Below are positions 51,994 to 62,054 of a DNA stretch of 64,000 nucleotides, in pieces (within the stretch, counting starts at the first letter, position 1; every line of letters starts with the position of its first letter). Location of the stretch: assembly GCF_009650995.1 (NCBI RefSeq), contig NZ_WHVV01000007.1, positions 62,001-126,000 of the forward strand. The letters are read 5' to 3'. Below the pieces are notes generated by a model that saw nothing but the letters and a program-made list of their open reading frames with translations, ran no database searches and was not told the origin of the DNA. Both the position numbers and the translations under genes were made by a program. This DNA comes from Sporosarcina cascadiensis (GTDB taxonomy: Bacteria; Bacillota; Bacilli; Bacillales_A; Planococcaceae).

Positions 51994-53838
51994 GTGGATT
52001 TGAAGCCTATGCTGATGACAGAAACTGCAGAATTACCCGAAGACGGCGATTGGTCGTTTGAAGTGAAATATGACGGATTTCGCTGTCTTCTTTATTGGAC
52101 GGAGACAGAAGTCTTTTTATACAGTCGAAATGAACGGCTGCTGAATGACTGCTTTCCCGAGATCATAGAGTTTTGTGAAGCGAAACTTGAACACGTCTCC
52201 GTTCATTTGCCGCTGCTCCTCGATGGAGAGATTGTTCATTTGCTGAATGATTACAGAAGTGAATTTCACGCAGTGCAAACGAGAGGAAGAATGCGCAGCG
52301 AGAAAGTGATCCAGCAGCATGTCCAAACATTTCCTTGTGAGTATATTGCATTCGATTTACTGAAACATGCAGGAAAAGAGATAACGGGGAAAACATATGA
52401 ACAGCGTAAAGAGAAGCTGAAAAAGCTTTTTACGCAGCTGGAACTCCCGGTGAAAGTGAAATACAGGCATCCTGCAAAGGTGCAGGCGGCTGAGGTGTTT
52501 GAAGAGGCGGCACCATGTTGGGACCGGGTTCTTTTGGCAAATGGAGAAGGTGTAATTGCGAAAAAAAGAAGCAGTGAATGGCTGGAAGGAAAACGTACGG
52601 AAAACTGGCTGAAGTATAAAAATTGGCGGAAAGTTCATGTGGTGCTTACATCATTTGATAAGGAAAACGGTTTTTTTACCGGCGCAGTTTATCGTGAGGA
52701 TCAGCTAGCCGAAGTGGTCACGTTCCGCCACGGTTTATCGGGGGACGAAGAGGGCATTCTCCAAACCTTTTTTTATGAGAATGGAAAAAGATTGAGCGGA
52801 AGTTCCCGGTGGATAGTGAAGCCTTCTGTCTGTGCAGTCATCCATTGCATCGATTTTGACGGAAAACATCTGCGAGAGCCCCGTTTTGATTCCTTCGCTT
52901 TGGATGTGCATGCGGAACAGTGTACATGGCAGCGAATGTACCGTGAGCTCTATCCGCTGCCGCCTAATATCGAGGTAACGCATCCTGAAAAGTGTCTATG
53001 GAAGAAACCGGGGATAAAAAAAGAAGATTACTTATTGTATCTTCAGCTGGCTGCGCCGTATCTTCTGCCGTTTTTACAAGACCGGCTGCTGACTGTCATT
53101 CGATATCCGCATGGAACGGTTTCGGAAGAGCGTTTCTTTCAGAAGAATGCTCCGGATTACACGCCGGCATTTGTCCGTACAGTTCAGAATGAAGGGATTG
53201 ATTACATTGTATGCGACACGATCGAGACATTGCTGTGGCTCGGCAATCAGCTGGCTTTGGAATTTCATATCCCGTTCCAGACCGTCCGGACGGCGAATCC
53301 GACAGAAATCGTTTTTGATTTAGACCCGCCTTCGGTTGAATACTTTTCATTGGCAGTGGAAGCGGCAGTGCAGATGAAAGCTATTTTCGACCAATTTCAA
53401 TTACAGGCATTTGTCAAAACCTCGGGAAATAAAGGGCTCCAGCTGTATATTCCCTTACCGTATGATCAGTTCAGCTATGAGGATACACGCGTGTTTACGA
53501 AATTCGTTTGTGATTTTCTGTGCGAGCAGGAGCCGCAATGGTTCACAACGGAGCGGCTGAAGAAAAACAGAGGAACAAAATTGTATTTAGATTATGTGCA
53601 GCATCAGGAAGGCAAAACGATTATCGCGCCTTACTCACCGCGCGGAAATACGGACGCATTGGTTGCGACCCCACTGGATTGGAGCGAAGTCACTCAGTCG
53701 CTACAGCCAAGTATGTTTTCCATATACTCTGTATTAGAGCGGCTGGAGACAACTGGTGATTTGTTCAGGAATTTCAGTGAAGCGGGGGAGAAGCAGCCGT
53801 TTCAAGACGTGTTAAACAACTTAAAAGGGTTGATGTGA
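51994..53838 (+). CDS. ligD: ATP-dependent DNA ligase LigD (ligase plus polymerase domains)
   Basis: A 614-residue protein in the Bacillus arrangement. The N-terminal ATP-dependent ligase has the adenylated Lys25 in FEVKYDGFR and DGEIVHL; the central OB fold has VTFRHGLSGDEEG. The C-terminal primase/polymerase (about residues 325-610) has VFDLDPPS as metal-binding DxD and SGNKGLQLYIPLP. No phosphoesterase domain is present. It fills and seals breaks together with Ku. The start is GTG 51994 or TTG 52000 with a GGAGTGA site. Confidence 0.93.
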   Translation: MDLKPMLMTETAELPEDGDWSFEVKYDGFRCLLYWTETEVFLYSRNERLLNDCFPEIIEFCEAKLEHVSVHLPLLLDGEIVHLLNDYRSEFHAVQTRGRMRSEKVIQQHVQTFPCEYIAFDLLKHAGKEITGKTYEQRKEKLKKLFTQLELPVKVKYRHPAKVQAAEVFEEAAPCWDRVLLANGEGVIAKKRSSEWLEGKRTENWLKYKNWRKVHVVLTSFDKENGFFTGAVYREDQLAEVVTFRHGLSGDEEGILQTFFYENGKRLSGSSRWIVKPSVCAVIHCIDFDGKHLREPRFDSFALDVHAEQCTWQRMYRELYPLPPNIEVTHPEKCLWKKPGIKKEDYLLYLQLAAPYLLPFLQDRLLTVIRYPHGTVSEERFFQKNAPDYTPAFVRTVQNEGIDYIVCDTIETLLWLGNQLALEFHIPFQTVRTANPTEIVFDLDPPSVEYFSLAVEAAVQMKAIFDQFQLQAFVKTSGNKGLQLYIPLPYDQFSYEDTRVFTKFVCDFLCEQEPQWFTTERLKKNRGTKLYLDYVQHQEGKTIIAPYSPRGNTDALVATPLDWSEVTQSLQPSMFSIYSVLERLETTGDLFRNFSEAGEKQPFQDVLNNLKGLM

Positions 53839-54020
53839 AGAGGGATTCTGCAAAATGAAAGGGGTCTGACGGGAAGCTTGCCGGGACAGTTCCTTCTTTA
53901 TTCGGCGATGATCATAAAACATCCGCTTATTTATGCTCATAGACGCTTTTGATGCCTGTATGTTTTCTATCATTCGGCAAAGGGTAGATAACTAATAAAC
54001 AAATAGGCAGGGGACAATGA

Positions 54021-55220
54021 ATGATGAAACTGCATATGGGGTCTTTATATTGGGAGTCGACATTTGAACGCACAGACTATGAAAACAATGAAAAAAAAGA
54101 AGTGTACGATGTAGCAATCATCGGAGGCGGCATGTCAGGAGCTCTTTGTTCCTATGTGCTGTCGCAAGAAGAGTATTCGATAGTTTTATTGGAACAGGAA
54201 AGGATCGGATCCGGCAGCACCGCGGCAAATACCGGTTTGCTGCAATTTTCCAATGATATTATGCTCCATGAATTGATCGGGCAGATTGGAGAAGAACAGG
54301 CTGTGGAGTTTTACCGGTCATGTAAACGTGCGCTTGAACAGCTGCAGAGTACGGCGGAGCATATGCCGTTTGATGTGCAGTTCCACACGCGTCAAAGTCT
54401 CTATTATGCCAGTACGGAAGCAGACGTACCGAAATTGCGCCGGGAATATGAGGCGCTCAGGAAGCATGGTTTTCCAGTCGAGTTTTGGGAGCGGGAAGAT
54501 ATTGAATCTCATTTTTCATTCTCCAAGCCGGCTGCTATTGTGACGAAAGGCGATGCGGAAGTAAACCCTCTCCGTTTATGCGCGGGAGCTGTCCAGTATG
54601 CTTATGAAAAAGGCATGCATGTCTGGGAACAGACAGAAGTTTTAGAGATTCAGGAAGCGGATGAAAACACAATCGTGAAAACCACTGCAGGAGATTTTTA
54701 TGCACGTACAGTTGTCGTCACGACAGGATATGCACCGGCGCCGGAAATGAAGATTGAACAAAAAGATTTGAAAGTTACCTATGCTGTGGCAACCGAACCT
54801 TTTGAAGATCTTTCATTCTGGAAGGACCGCATGATGATCTGGGAAACTGAGCGCCCTTATTTATATATGCGGCTGACAGATGACCAGCGCATTGTGGCGG
54901 GAGGGCTCGATAAGGACACCGATCAGCTGCCGAAAACAGAGGAGCAGACAGCAGAGAAATTTAATGAATTAAGGCAAGAGCTGGAGAAACTTTTCCCTAA
55001 TCATCCAATCAGGCTGGAGTATGAATGGACCGCATTATTCGGTGAATCGACCGATGAACTCCCGGTTGTCGGACATCATCCGGAAGAGCCACATGTTTAT
55101 TATTTAATAGGCTTGGGGGGCAATGGGACGGTTTACAGTATGCTGGGCGCCCATTTAATCCGTGATGAAATGAAAGGGAAACAAAATCCAAATGAACCTA
55201 TATTGGAGCTGGAACGCTGA
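54021..55220 (+). CDS. FAD-dependent oxidoreductase (DAO family)
   Basis: A 399-residue amine/amino-acid oxidase-fold protein. The dinucleotide motif is VAIIGGGMSGALCSYVLSQ (about 31-49), then LLEQERIGSGSTAANTGLLQF; GDAEVNPLRLCAGAVQYAYEKG and GLGGNGTVYSMLGAHLI near the C terminus complete the FAD site. It resembles GlpO/glycine oxidase-like YurR enzymes, whose substrates are secondary amines or N-methyl amino acids. The true substrate is unknown. It is a single-gene unit with its own strong terminator. The 180 bp before it show nothing notable. Confidence 0.85.
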   Translation: MMKLHMGSLYWESTFERTDYENNEKKEVYDVAIIGGGMSGALCSYVLSQEEYSIVLLEQERIGSGSTAANTGLLQFSNDIMLHELIGQIGEEQAVEFYRSCKRALEQLQSTAEHMPFDVQFHTRQSLYYASTEADVPKLRREYEALRKHGFPVEFWEREDIESHFSFSKPAAIVTKGDAEVNPLRLCAGAVQYAYEKGMHVWEQTEVLEIQEADENTIVKTTAGDFYARTVVVTTGYAPAPEMKIEQKDLKVTYAVATEPFEDLSFWKDRMMIWETERPYLYMRLTDDQRIVAGGLDKDTDQLPKTEEQTAEKFNELRQELEKLFPNHPIRLEYEWTALFGESTDELPVVGHHPEEPHVYYLIGLGGNGTVYSMLGAHLIRDEMKGKQNPNEPILELER

Positions 55221-55221
55221 A

Positions 55222-55266
55222 AACAGCAGGCCATGATGAATCTCATCATGGCCTGCTGTTTTTTCA
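55222..55266 (+). terminator. Strong terminator after the FAD oxidoreductase gene
   Basis: The perfect 18-bp stem AACAGCAGGCCATGATGA / TCATCATGGCCTGCTGTT with a 3-nt loop is followed by TTTT. Confidence 0.92.
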
Positions 55267-55512
55267 CAGACTAGTAGAATTGTTATTTACTTACAACATT
55301 ACTCCGATTGTCGGGCAACATCAATATATATAGTCCAGTTACTCTAGATAATTATATCTTTTTGTCGAATTATATAAGTATATTGTAGGAGGGTGAAAAC
55401 AATATAACGACACCTGCTTTTCAACGAGGATACAATTTTGCTTATACAGCCTTCACAATGTTCTGTTAAAATAAAAGAAGATCAAAGCACACTGTGAGAG
55501 GAAGATCATCGA

Positions 55513-57090
55513 ATGAGCCGAATATCACTGCGAATGAAAATGTTCATTTTTTCATTTATTCTTGTATTCTTCTCCGTTGTGACGAGTGGAGTAATCATGA
55601 TTCACAATATATCCGGGGCGTTTGAGAAAGAACTGGGGTCACGTGCTATTGCAATTGCACGCACTGTTGCTCAGCTGCCTGACATTAAGCAGGATATCGG
55701 AAAAGCGGACGGTGCATCCAGCATCCAGCCGATTGCTGAGCGTGTGAGACTGGCGACAGATGTCGATTATATAGTGGTATTTGACATGGATCGCATTCGT
55801 TATTCACATCCGTCCGAAAGCAAACTGGGTACCGTTTTTGAAGGCGGTGACGAGCAGGCTTCACTGTCAGAACATGAGTATGTCTCAAAAGCCCAAGGAG
55901 TAATGGGGTTTGCGATTCGTGCTTTTGTTCCTGTCATGGATCAAGAAGGGGTAAAACAAATCGGGGTGGTTTCGGTAGGGATACTTTCACCGACCTGGCA
56001 GAGTTTGTTGAATGATTATAAGAATGATATTTTGTTTTCATTGATGAGCGGACTGCTGATCGGCCTGATTGGCTCTCTGTTCATTGCCAACCATCTGAAA
56101 AAGCAGACATTAAATATGGAGCCATATGAAATTTCACGCTTGGTGGAAGAGCGGTCGGCCATGATGCAGTCGATGGACATCGGTATACTGGCAACGGATG
56201 AACAGGAAAGGATTGTCTTTTTGAACCGGCTGGCACAGGAATACACCGGTCTGGAGAATGAAATGATTGCTGTCGAGGAGGCATTCCCAAATACATGGCT
56301 GACGAAGGATGCTTTGCGTAAAGAGGAAGAAGTCGCATATCGTCCGTTACTGCTGCATGGAAAGATGATGCTTGTGAGAATTTTTCCGATTATCGTCAAT
56401 GACAGGCGTGCAGGTTCGTTAATTATGATGACTGGTCAGAAAGAAGCGCATTCATTGGCGGAGGAACTGACCGGAATCAAGTCACTCGTAGATTCCCTGC
56501 GCTCGCAAAACCACGAATATATGAACAAACTGCACAGCATCGCAGGTTTAATACAGCTGGACCGTTCTCAGGAAGCGCTAAAGCTGATCATTGATGAGAC
56601 GTCTGATGAGCAGGAAGTGATGCAGTTTTTGAAGGAACGGATTGCAGACTATTCCATTCTGGGGATACTCATCGGCAAGCGTTCCCGTGCAAAAGAGCTG
56701 GGGGTTTTATTTACCATTGATGACGAATCCTATTTATCGGAAGTGATGACCGGATTTTCAAGCGGGGATCTCGTGACGATACTCGGGAATTTAATCGATA
56801 ACGCGATGGAAGCCTGCCTGCTGGAAGAGGAAAAGAACATTACTATTTTGATAGAGGGAGATCGGGATTTCCTGTTTATTGAGATAGAAGACAGTGGCTG
56901 CGGATTGCCGGCTGAAGCGGAAAAGATGTTTGACTACGGATTCAGTATGAAAGGAAAAGAAGGCAGGGGAATCGGTTTGGCTTTAGTGAAACAAATCATG
57001 GATTCCAATAAAGGAACGATTTCTGCGCGTTCACAATCTGTTGCAGGATCGATCATTACGTTGAAAGCGGGTGAACAAAATCATGGCTGA
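55513..57090 (+). CDS. dctS: Sensor histidine kinase, CitA/DcuS/DctS family
   Basis: A 525-residue membrane kinase. Membrane helix 1 is at about residues 10-32, an extracytoplasmic sCache/PAS-like sensor at 33-170 (with FAIRAFVPVMDQEG), helix 2 at about 175-195, and a cytoplasmic PAS domain at about 210-300. The kinase core has phosphoacceptor His334 in RSQNHEYMNKLHSIAGLIQL, N-box NLIDNAMEA, G1 IEDSGCGLP and G2 GRGIGLALV. This family senses C4-dicarboxylates or citrate. It overlaps the response regulator and is followed by TRAP genes, so C4-dicarboxylate sensing is inferred. Confidence 0.88.
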   Translation: MSRISLRMKMFIFSFILVFFSVVTSGVIMIHNISGAFEKELGSRAIAIARTVAQLPDIKQDIGKADGASSIQPIAERVRLATDVDYIVVFDMDRIRYSHPSESKLGTVFEGGDEQASLSEHEYVSKAQGVMGFAIRAFVPVMDQEGVKQIGVVSVGILSPTWQSLLNDYKNDILFSLMSGLLIGLIGSLFIANHLKKQTLNMEPYEISRLVEERSAMMQSMDIGILATDEQERIVFLNRLAQEYTGLENEMIAVEEAFPNTWLTKDALRKEEEVAYRPLLLHGKMMLVRIFPIIVNDRRAGSLIMMTGQKEAHSLAEELTGIKSLVDSLRSQNHEYMNKLHSIAGLIQLDRSQEALKLIIDETSDEQEVMQFLKERIADYSILGILIGKRSRAKELGVLFTIDDESYLSEVMTGFSSGDLVTILGNLIDNAMEACLLEEEKNITILIEGDRDFLFIEIEDSGCGLPAEAEKMFDYGFSMKGKEGRGIGLALVKQIMDSNKGTISARSQSVAGSIITLKAGEQNHG

Positions 57091-57751
57091 ATTGGCTGTA
57101 TACATCGTAGAAGATGACCCAATGGTGCTGGAAGTGAATAAGGGTTTTTTGCAGAAGCTGAATGGTTTTAAATTAATTGGAGAGTCAATGGAAGGAAAGC
57201 CGGCGATCGAACAGATTCGCGAGCTGCAGCCTGATTTGATATTACTGGATATGTATTTGCCGGATATGACAGGAATGGAACTGCTGAAACTGATTCGGGC
57301 GGAAAATGTCGCGAGCGATGTGATCATGATTACGGCAGCACGGGATGCCATTACTATTCGGGAAGCGCTCCGGTTTGGTGCCGTTGATTATTTAGTGAAG
57401 CCCTTCCGTTTCGAGCGGTTTCAGGAAGCGCTGTTGAAATTCAGTAAAAATTATTGGAAATTTCATTCGGTTGATAAATTGAAGCAGGAAGATATCGATG
57501 TATGGATGGGCAGTACAGGGAAAATTTCTGATCTGCCCAAAGGACTAAATGAATTTACAATGGAGCAGGTTTACTCAGGACTGAAAAGTGAAGGAGTGCC
57601 GCTCACTGCTGAACAGTTGGCTCAAAAAGTGGGAATGGCAAGGGTAACTGTGCGAAAGTATTTAGAATTTCTTTCGATTGATGGAAAAGTGCATATTGAG
57701 CTTCAGTATGGAAATATAGGACGTCCGACACGGTATTATTCCTCTAAATAG
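57083..57751 (+). CDS. dctR: Response regulator, CitB/DctR family
   Basis: A 222-residue regulator. The receiver domain has the acidic pocket Glu10-Asp11-Asp12, phosphorylation site Asp56 in LILLDMYLPDMTG, Thr in MITAARD and Lys in LVKPF. The C-terminal helix-turn-helix reads LTAEQLAQKVGMARVTVRKYLEFL. It overlaps the kinase gene by 8 bp. It should activate the TRAP genes downstream in response to DctS. ATG 57083 is chosen over GTG 57071. Confidence 0.9.
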   Translation: MAELAVYIVEDDPMVLEVNKGFLQKLNGFKLIGESMEGKPAIEQIRELQPDLILLDMYLPDMTGMELLKLIRAENVASDVIMITAARDAITIREALRFGAVDYLVKPFRFERFQEALLKFSKNYWKFHSVDKLKQEDIDVWMGSTGKISDLPKGLNEFTMEQVYSGLKSEGVPLTAEQLAQKVGMARVTVRKYLEFLSIDGKVHIELQYGNIGRPTRYYSSK

Positions 57752-57885
57752 AATGTAAGGGCACAATAGGGAAATACCATAAAGACCATAATGTCCATTA
57801 ACTTCTTAATATTGTATTTTGTCTAAAATTACTTAAAATAAAAATTATCAGATTAATGGTGATTGGGGAAGGAGCATGAGTTTCG

Positions 57886-58935
57886 ATGTATGCTCTGAAA
57901 AGAACTTTTTTCATTGTCATGAGTTCGCTTGGAATAATCGTAATGCTTGCAGGCTGTCAGCAGACTCGGTATCCTGTCGATCATGAACAATTAAGTGGGG
58001 AAGAACGGCTGGTTATTCGCTTTTCACATGTAGTGGGCGAAGATACCCCGAAAGGTCTGGCAGCCAGAAGATTCGCCAGTCTGATGAAAGAGCGCAGTGA
58101 TGGATATATCGAGGTGCAAGTCTTTCCGAACAGTATGTTGTACAAAGACGGCGAGGAAATGGAAGCGCTTTCGGATAATGATATCCAAATGATTGCACCT
58201 GCCACATCGAAAGTGACATCGATTGTACCGGAATGGTCTGTAATGGACCTGCCTTTTGCCTTTGACAGCTATGAAGAAGTCCATGCTTATATAAAGGGCA
58301 AGACCGGACAGGAACTGATCAGTAAGCTGGATCAGCAAGGTTTAGTTATGCTGGGGATGTGGGATAACGGTTTCAAACAACTGACAAATCGTGATTTTCC
58401 AATTAACGAGCCGACAGATATTAAAGGCTTGAATATGCGGATCATGCCGAGTGATATCATCGAGCAGCAATTTAATCTGTTCGGAGCATCCGCTGTGAAA
58501 TTGGACTTTGATAATGTATTTCAGTCATTGGATGAGGGTTTGATCGATGCACAGGAAAATACGATGTCCAATATTACGAGTAAGAGTCTGCACTACAGGC
58601 AGGAGTATATGACTGTCAGCAATCATGGGTACTTGGGATATGTGCTGCTGATGAACAAGGAGTTCTGGGAAGACCTTCCTGATGAAGTTCGTTCATTGAT
58701 TGAAGAAACACTGTCCGAAGTGAGTGAATGGCAGCAGGAAATTGCCCATAAGTTAAATGATCAGGAACTCTCCAAATTGGAAGAATGCAATTGCATTGAG
58801 ATTACTCATCTCTCCGATGAAGAGAAACAACAGTGGGAAGAAGCTTTCAGCCCGGTTTACGATTTTTATCGGGGGCGGTTTGGGGCTAAAAATATAAATT
58901 CACTTCCGAAAATAAAAGGGGGAAATAAAGAATGA
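57886..58935 (+). CDS. TRAP-type binding lipoprotein, likely DctB-like co-sensor
   Basis: A 349-residue DctP-fold lipoprotein: signal peptide with lipobox VMLAGC (Cys24), then LVIRFSHVVGEDTPKGLAARRFASLM, GLNMRIMPSDIIEQQFNLFGA (the binding Arg) and VFQSLDEGLIDAQENTMSNI. A second DctP protein follows, overlapping by 4 bp. In Bacillus subtilis the dctB gene next to dctSR encodes a DctP-like protein that works with the kinase; this copy, next to dctR, is the best candidate for that role, though it could equally be a second transporter subunit. Confidence 0.8.
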   Translation: MYALKRTFFIVMSSLGIIVMLAGCQQTRYPVDHEQLSGEERLVIRFSHVVGEDTPKGLAARRFASLMKERSDGYIEVQVFPNSMLYKDGEEMEALSDNDIQMIAPATSKVTSIVPEWSVMDLPFAFDSYEEVHAYIKGKTGQELISKLDQQGLVMLGMWDNGFKQLTNRDFPINEPTDIKGLNMRIMPSDIIEQQFNLFGASAVKLDFDNVFQSLDEGLIDAQENTMSNITSKSLHYRQEYMTVSNHGYLGYVLLMNKEFWEDLPDEVRSLIEETLSEVSEWQQEIAHKLNDQELSKLEECNCIEITHLSDEEKQQWEEAFSPVYDFYRGRFGAKNINSLPKIKGGNKE

Positions 58936-59975
58936 AAAAGTTTCTATTACTGGCGATAATCAGTATGTTTGCTATCGTAGCGGCAGCTTGTTCATCTGAC
59001 AAAGAGTCTTCATCAGGTTCAGGCGACGGCGAAAAAGATACATCTTCTGATAAGCCGATCATCATCAAGTTTTCACACGTTACAGCAATTGACAGTGTGA
59101 AGGGGAAAGCAGCTGACCGCTTTGCTGAGTTAGTAGCAGAAAAGACTGACGGGAAAGCGAAAGTAGAAGTATATCCGTCATCACAGCTTTATGGGGATGC
59201 AGATGAGCTGGATGCATTGGTTTCCGGCAACGTTCATATGATCGCGCCGTCTGTTACAAAAATGGTGAAATTGGACCCTCGCTGGCAGTATGTTGATATG
59301 CCTTTCTTGTTTAAAGATCAAGATCACGCTCGCAAATTTTTCGAGAGTGACGTAGCACAAACGATTTTAAACAGTGATCAGCTGAACAGCAACGACATTA
59401 TGGGATTAGCATTCTGGGAGAATGGCTTCAAACATTTCTCTAATAATAAGCACGAAATGAAAACACCTGAAGATCTTAAAGGATTGAAGTTCCGTGCACA
59501 GGCAGGAAAAGTACTTGAGTCTCAGTTCAACGCACTGAAAGCAGGAAGCGCAACGATTTCATTCGGTGAAACGTATGCAGCTCTTCAGCAGGGAACTGTT
59601 GACGGACAGGAAAATACATTCAACAACTTTGATACGCAGAAATATTCTGAAGTACAAAAACATTTGACAGTAAGTGAGCACGGCCGTTTGGACTACGCAA
59701 TATTCGTTAACAAATCATTCTGGGACGGTATGCCGGAAGATATCCGCGGACAAGTGGAAGAAGCTTTGAAAGAAGCAACAGAGCTTGAGTGGCAGCTGGC
59801 TGATGAAGAAAACGCAGCAAGCTTCGAAAACATCAAGAACTCTGGAAAAGTGGAAGTTACGGAGTTGTCTGAAGAAGAGCGTCAGAAATTTGTTGATGCA
59901 TTGCAGCCGGTATACGATGAGTTTTCAGATGACATCACGCCTGAATTGCTTGATGGGATCCGTGACTTAAAATAA
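58932..59975 (+). CDS. dctP: TRAP dicarboxylate transporter substrate-binding lipoprotein DctP
   Basis: A 347-residue lipoprotein with lipobox VAAAC (Cys20), a Ser/Gly/Asp-rich linker, and the DctP fold: IIIKFSHVTAIDSVKGKAADRFAELV, MPFLFKDQDHARKFF, GLKFRAQAGKVLESQFNALKAG (ligand Arg) and YAALQQGTVDGQENTFNNF. It delivers C4-dicarboxylates to the DctQM membrane subunits. A hairpin follows the gene before dctQ, which may raise dctP expression relative to the membrane genes. Confidence 0.92.
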   Translation: MKKFLLLAIISMFAIVAAACSSDKESSSGSGDGEKDTSSDKPIIIKFSHVTAIDSVKGKAADRFAELVAEKTDGKAKVEVYPSSQLYGDADELDALVSGNVHMIAPSVTKMVKLDPRWQYVDMPFLFKDQDHARKFFESDVAQTILNSDQLNSNDIMGLAFWENGFKHFSNNKHEMKTPEDLKGLKFRAQAGKVLESQFNALKAGSATISFGETYAALQQGTVDGQENTFNNFDTQKYSEVQKHLTVSEHGRLDYAIFVNKSFWDGMPEDIRGQVEEALKEATELEWQLADEENAASFENIKNSGKVEVTELSEEERQKFVDALQPVYDEFSDDITPELLDGIRDLK

Positions 59976-60037
59976 GAAGTATGAACATCTTTGTGGGAAA
60001 GCGGAGATCATAATGCCTGTTATAAACAGGAATATGC

Positions 60038-60074
60038 ATGCCGATCTGATAACCGGATCGGCATTTCTCTTTTC
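60038..60074 (+). terminator. Hairpin between dctP and dctQ, possible partial terminator
   Basis: ATGCCGATC pairs with GATCGGCAT around a 9-nt loop and is followed by TTCTCTTTTC. It is probably leaky, since dctQM have no other evident promoter. Confidence 0.7.
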
Positions 60075-60196
60075 ATTGGCACAGTGCATTACTTGTCGTC
60101 TTTTGAATGTGTTTTCCAAACGGGAGTTAAATTTGGAGGGACGACCAGTACTGCACTTGCAATTGTTTAATAGGTAAAGAAGGGGTGTGCTAGATA

Positions 60197-60694
60197 ATGA
60201 AAACATTTCACAGGATTTGGAGAGGCATTGAAGAAATTTCAGCAGGAACATTTTTCTTTGGCGGTATCACACTCATTTTTTACGGTGTCATCATGCGTTA
60301 TGGCTTCAACTCGCCTAAAGCATGGGTAGAAGAAGTGGTGCGTTATGTAATTATCTGGGGTGTGTTTTTAGGGTTTTCGATTGCGTTGCGGCATAATCAG
60401 CATATTCAAGTAGATCTGCTGTATGATAAGCTGCCTACGAAAATACAGAAAGTCGTTGATATATTTGCAACAAGCGTCAGCATTTTCTTCTGTCTGGCGT
60501 ACACATACTACGGATACGTACTGGTAGAATCCCGTTTTCATTCGGGTATGGTATCGCTTGATGTAGGGATTCCAATGTGGATCATCTACTTGATTCTGCC
60601 GATTTCGGGTCTATTATTCACGTTGCGTTTCATTGAGAGACTTGTTCATCAGATACGCGGAAAGGATGTAAAATATGATAATCCTCTTACTTAG
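60197..60694 (+). CDS. dctQ: TRAP transporter small permease DctQ
   Basis: A 165-residue protein with four membrane helices and the DctQ pattern: GVIMRYGFNSPKAWVEEVVRYVIIWGVFLGFSIALRHNQHIQVDLLYDKLP. It partners with DctM and the periplasmic binding protein. The ATG follows AAGGGGTG. Its end overlaps dctM by 20 bp. Confidence 0.92.
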   Translation: MKTFHRIWRGIEEISAGTFFFGGITLIFYGVIMRYGFNSPKAWVEEVVRYVIIWGVFLGFSIALRHNQHIQVDLLYDKLPTKIQKVVDIFATSVSIFFCLAYTYYGYVLVESRFHSGMVSLDVGIPMWIIYLILPISGLLFTLRFIERLVHQIRGKDVKYDNPLT

Positions 60695-61946
60695 TATTTT
60701 CTTTATTTTGCTCCTTCTGCGCGTTCCGATTGCGATCAGTCTGGCTTTATCGACGATGGTTGTGCTGTGGCAGATCGACTTTAATATGACCATGGTGCCT
60801 CAGCGCATCTTTACCGCGCTTGACTCATTCCCAATGATGGCGATTCCAGGGTTTGTGCTTGCGGGAGTATTGCTTGCGCGAGGCGGGATTTCAAAGTATT
60901 TAATTGAGGCTTTGAAAACATGGGTTGGACACTTGCCGGGAGGCCTTTCGGTCGTAACCATTCTGGCTTGTATGATTTTCGCTGCAATTTCAGGATCAAG
61001 CCCTGCAACTGCCGCCGCTATTGGTTCCATCATGATTCCTGCGATGGTGAATGCAGGGTATGATAAAAAATATTCTATGGGACTCATCGCAGCTGCCGGT
61101 ACGCTGGGCATCTTGATACCGCCAAGTATTCCATTGATCATCTATGGGATTACCGCAGAGGTTTCTATTGGTAAATTATTTATGGCCGGCATTATCCCGG
61201 GCATCCTTTTAGGAGGAGTCCTGATCGTTTCTGCTATTTTCTATGCTAAGAAAAACGGCTATAAGAGTGAGAATAAAGCGACTTGGGAAGAGAGAAGAAA
61301 GAGCTCGCTTAAAGCAATTTGGGGAGCATTCCTTCCATTCTTGATCTTGGGAAGTATTTACAGCGGAGTCGTAACACCGACAGAGTCTGCTGTTATTGCA
61401 GTATTTTACGGTATTGTAGTTTCCGCATTTATTTACCGTGAACTTCATTTCCGGGATATTCGCCCGATTATTATTGAATCGATCAATATAACTGCGATGA
61501 TTTTCTTGATTATCGGTGCGGCAAGTCTGTTTGGCCTGTATTTGACAAATGCACAGATACCGCATCATATCGGTGCCTGGATTGCAGAAAGTGATATGAA
61601 TAAATGGGTATTTATTTTAATCGTCAACTTGCTGCTGTTCGTGCTCGGTATGTTCTTGGAAGCTGTATCCATTATTTTGATCACGCTGCCGATCTTGCTG
61701 CCGATGCTGGTGCACTTCGATATCAACTTGCTGCACTTCGCGATCATTATGACAATCAACATGGAGCTGGGTATGATTACACCGCCGGTTGGTCTGAATT
61801 TATTTGTAGTGAGCGGGATAGCAAAGGAAAAACTCGGGGATGTTGTCCGGGGAGTCATTCCATTCATTTTCCTGATGATTCTCGTATTGGTGCTCGTCGT
61901 ACTATTCCCGCAGCTTTCGTTGTGGCTGACAGAGCAAATGGATTAA
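60675..61946 (+). CDS. dctM: TRAP transporter large permease DctM
   Basis: A 423-residue protein with about 12 helices. FPMMAIPGFVLAGVLLARGGISKYL, FAAISGSSPATAAAIGSIMIPAM and GTLGILIPPSIPLIIYGITAEVSIGKLFMAGIIPG are family hallmarks, and NMELGMITPPVGLNLFVVSGIA closes the core. It transports dicarboxylates with Na+. The ATG lies within dctQ after AAAGGATG. Confidence 0.94.
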   Translation: MIILLLSIFFILLLLRVPIAISLALSTMVVLWQIDFNMTMVPQRIFTALDSFPMMAIPGFVLAGVLLARGGISKYLIEALKTWVGHLPGGLSVVTILACMIFAAISGSSPATAAAIGSIMIPAMVNAGYDKKYSMGLIAAAGTLGILIPPSIPLIIYGITAEVSIGKLFMAGIIPGILLGGVLIVSAIFYAKKNGYKSENKATWEERRKSSLKAIWGAFLPFLILGSIYSGVVTPTESAVIAVFYGIVVSAFIYRELHFRDIRPIIIESINITAMIFLIIGAASLFGLYLTNAQIPHHIGAWIAESDMNKWVFILIVNLLLFVLGMFLEAVSIILITLPILLPMLVHFDINLLHFAIIMTINMELGMITPPVGLNLFVVSGIAKEKLGDVVRGVIPFIFLMILVLVLVVLFPQLSLWLTEQMD

Positions 61947-61949
61947 AAA

Positions 61950-61989
61950 GCAGGTCCTTCAGTGCAGTTTTGTACTGGAGGGCTTTTTT
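61950..61989 (+). terminator. Terminator of the TRAP operon
   Basis: GTCCTTCAGT pairs with ACTGGAGGGC around a 10-nt loop and is followed by TTTTTT. Confidence 0.88.
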
Positions 61990-62054
61990 GAATGCAGAAA
62001 AAGTTTAGTCATACAGTCAGGAAGGGAACAGTAAGGGCAGAGGAGTGACAAGAG

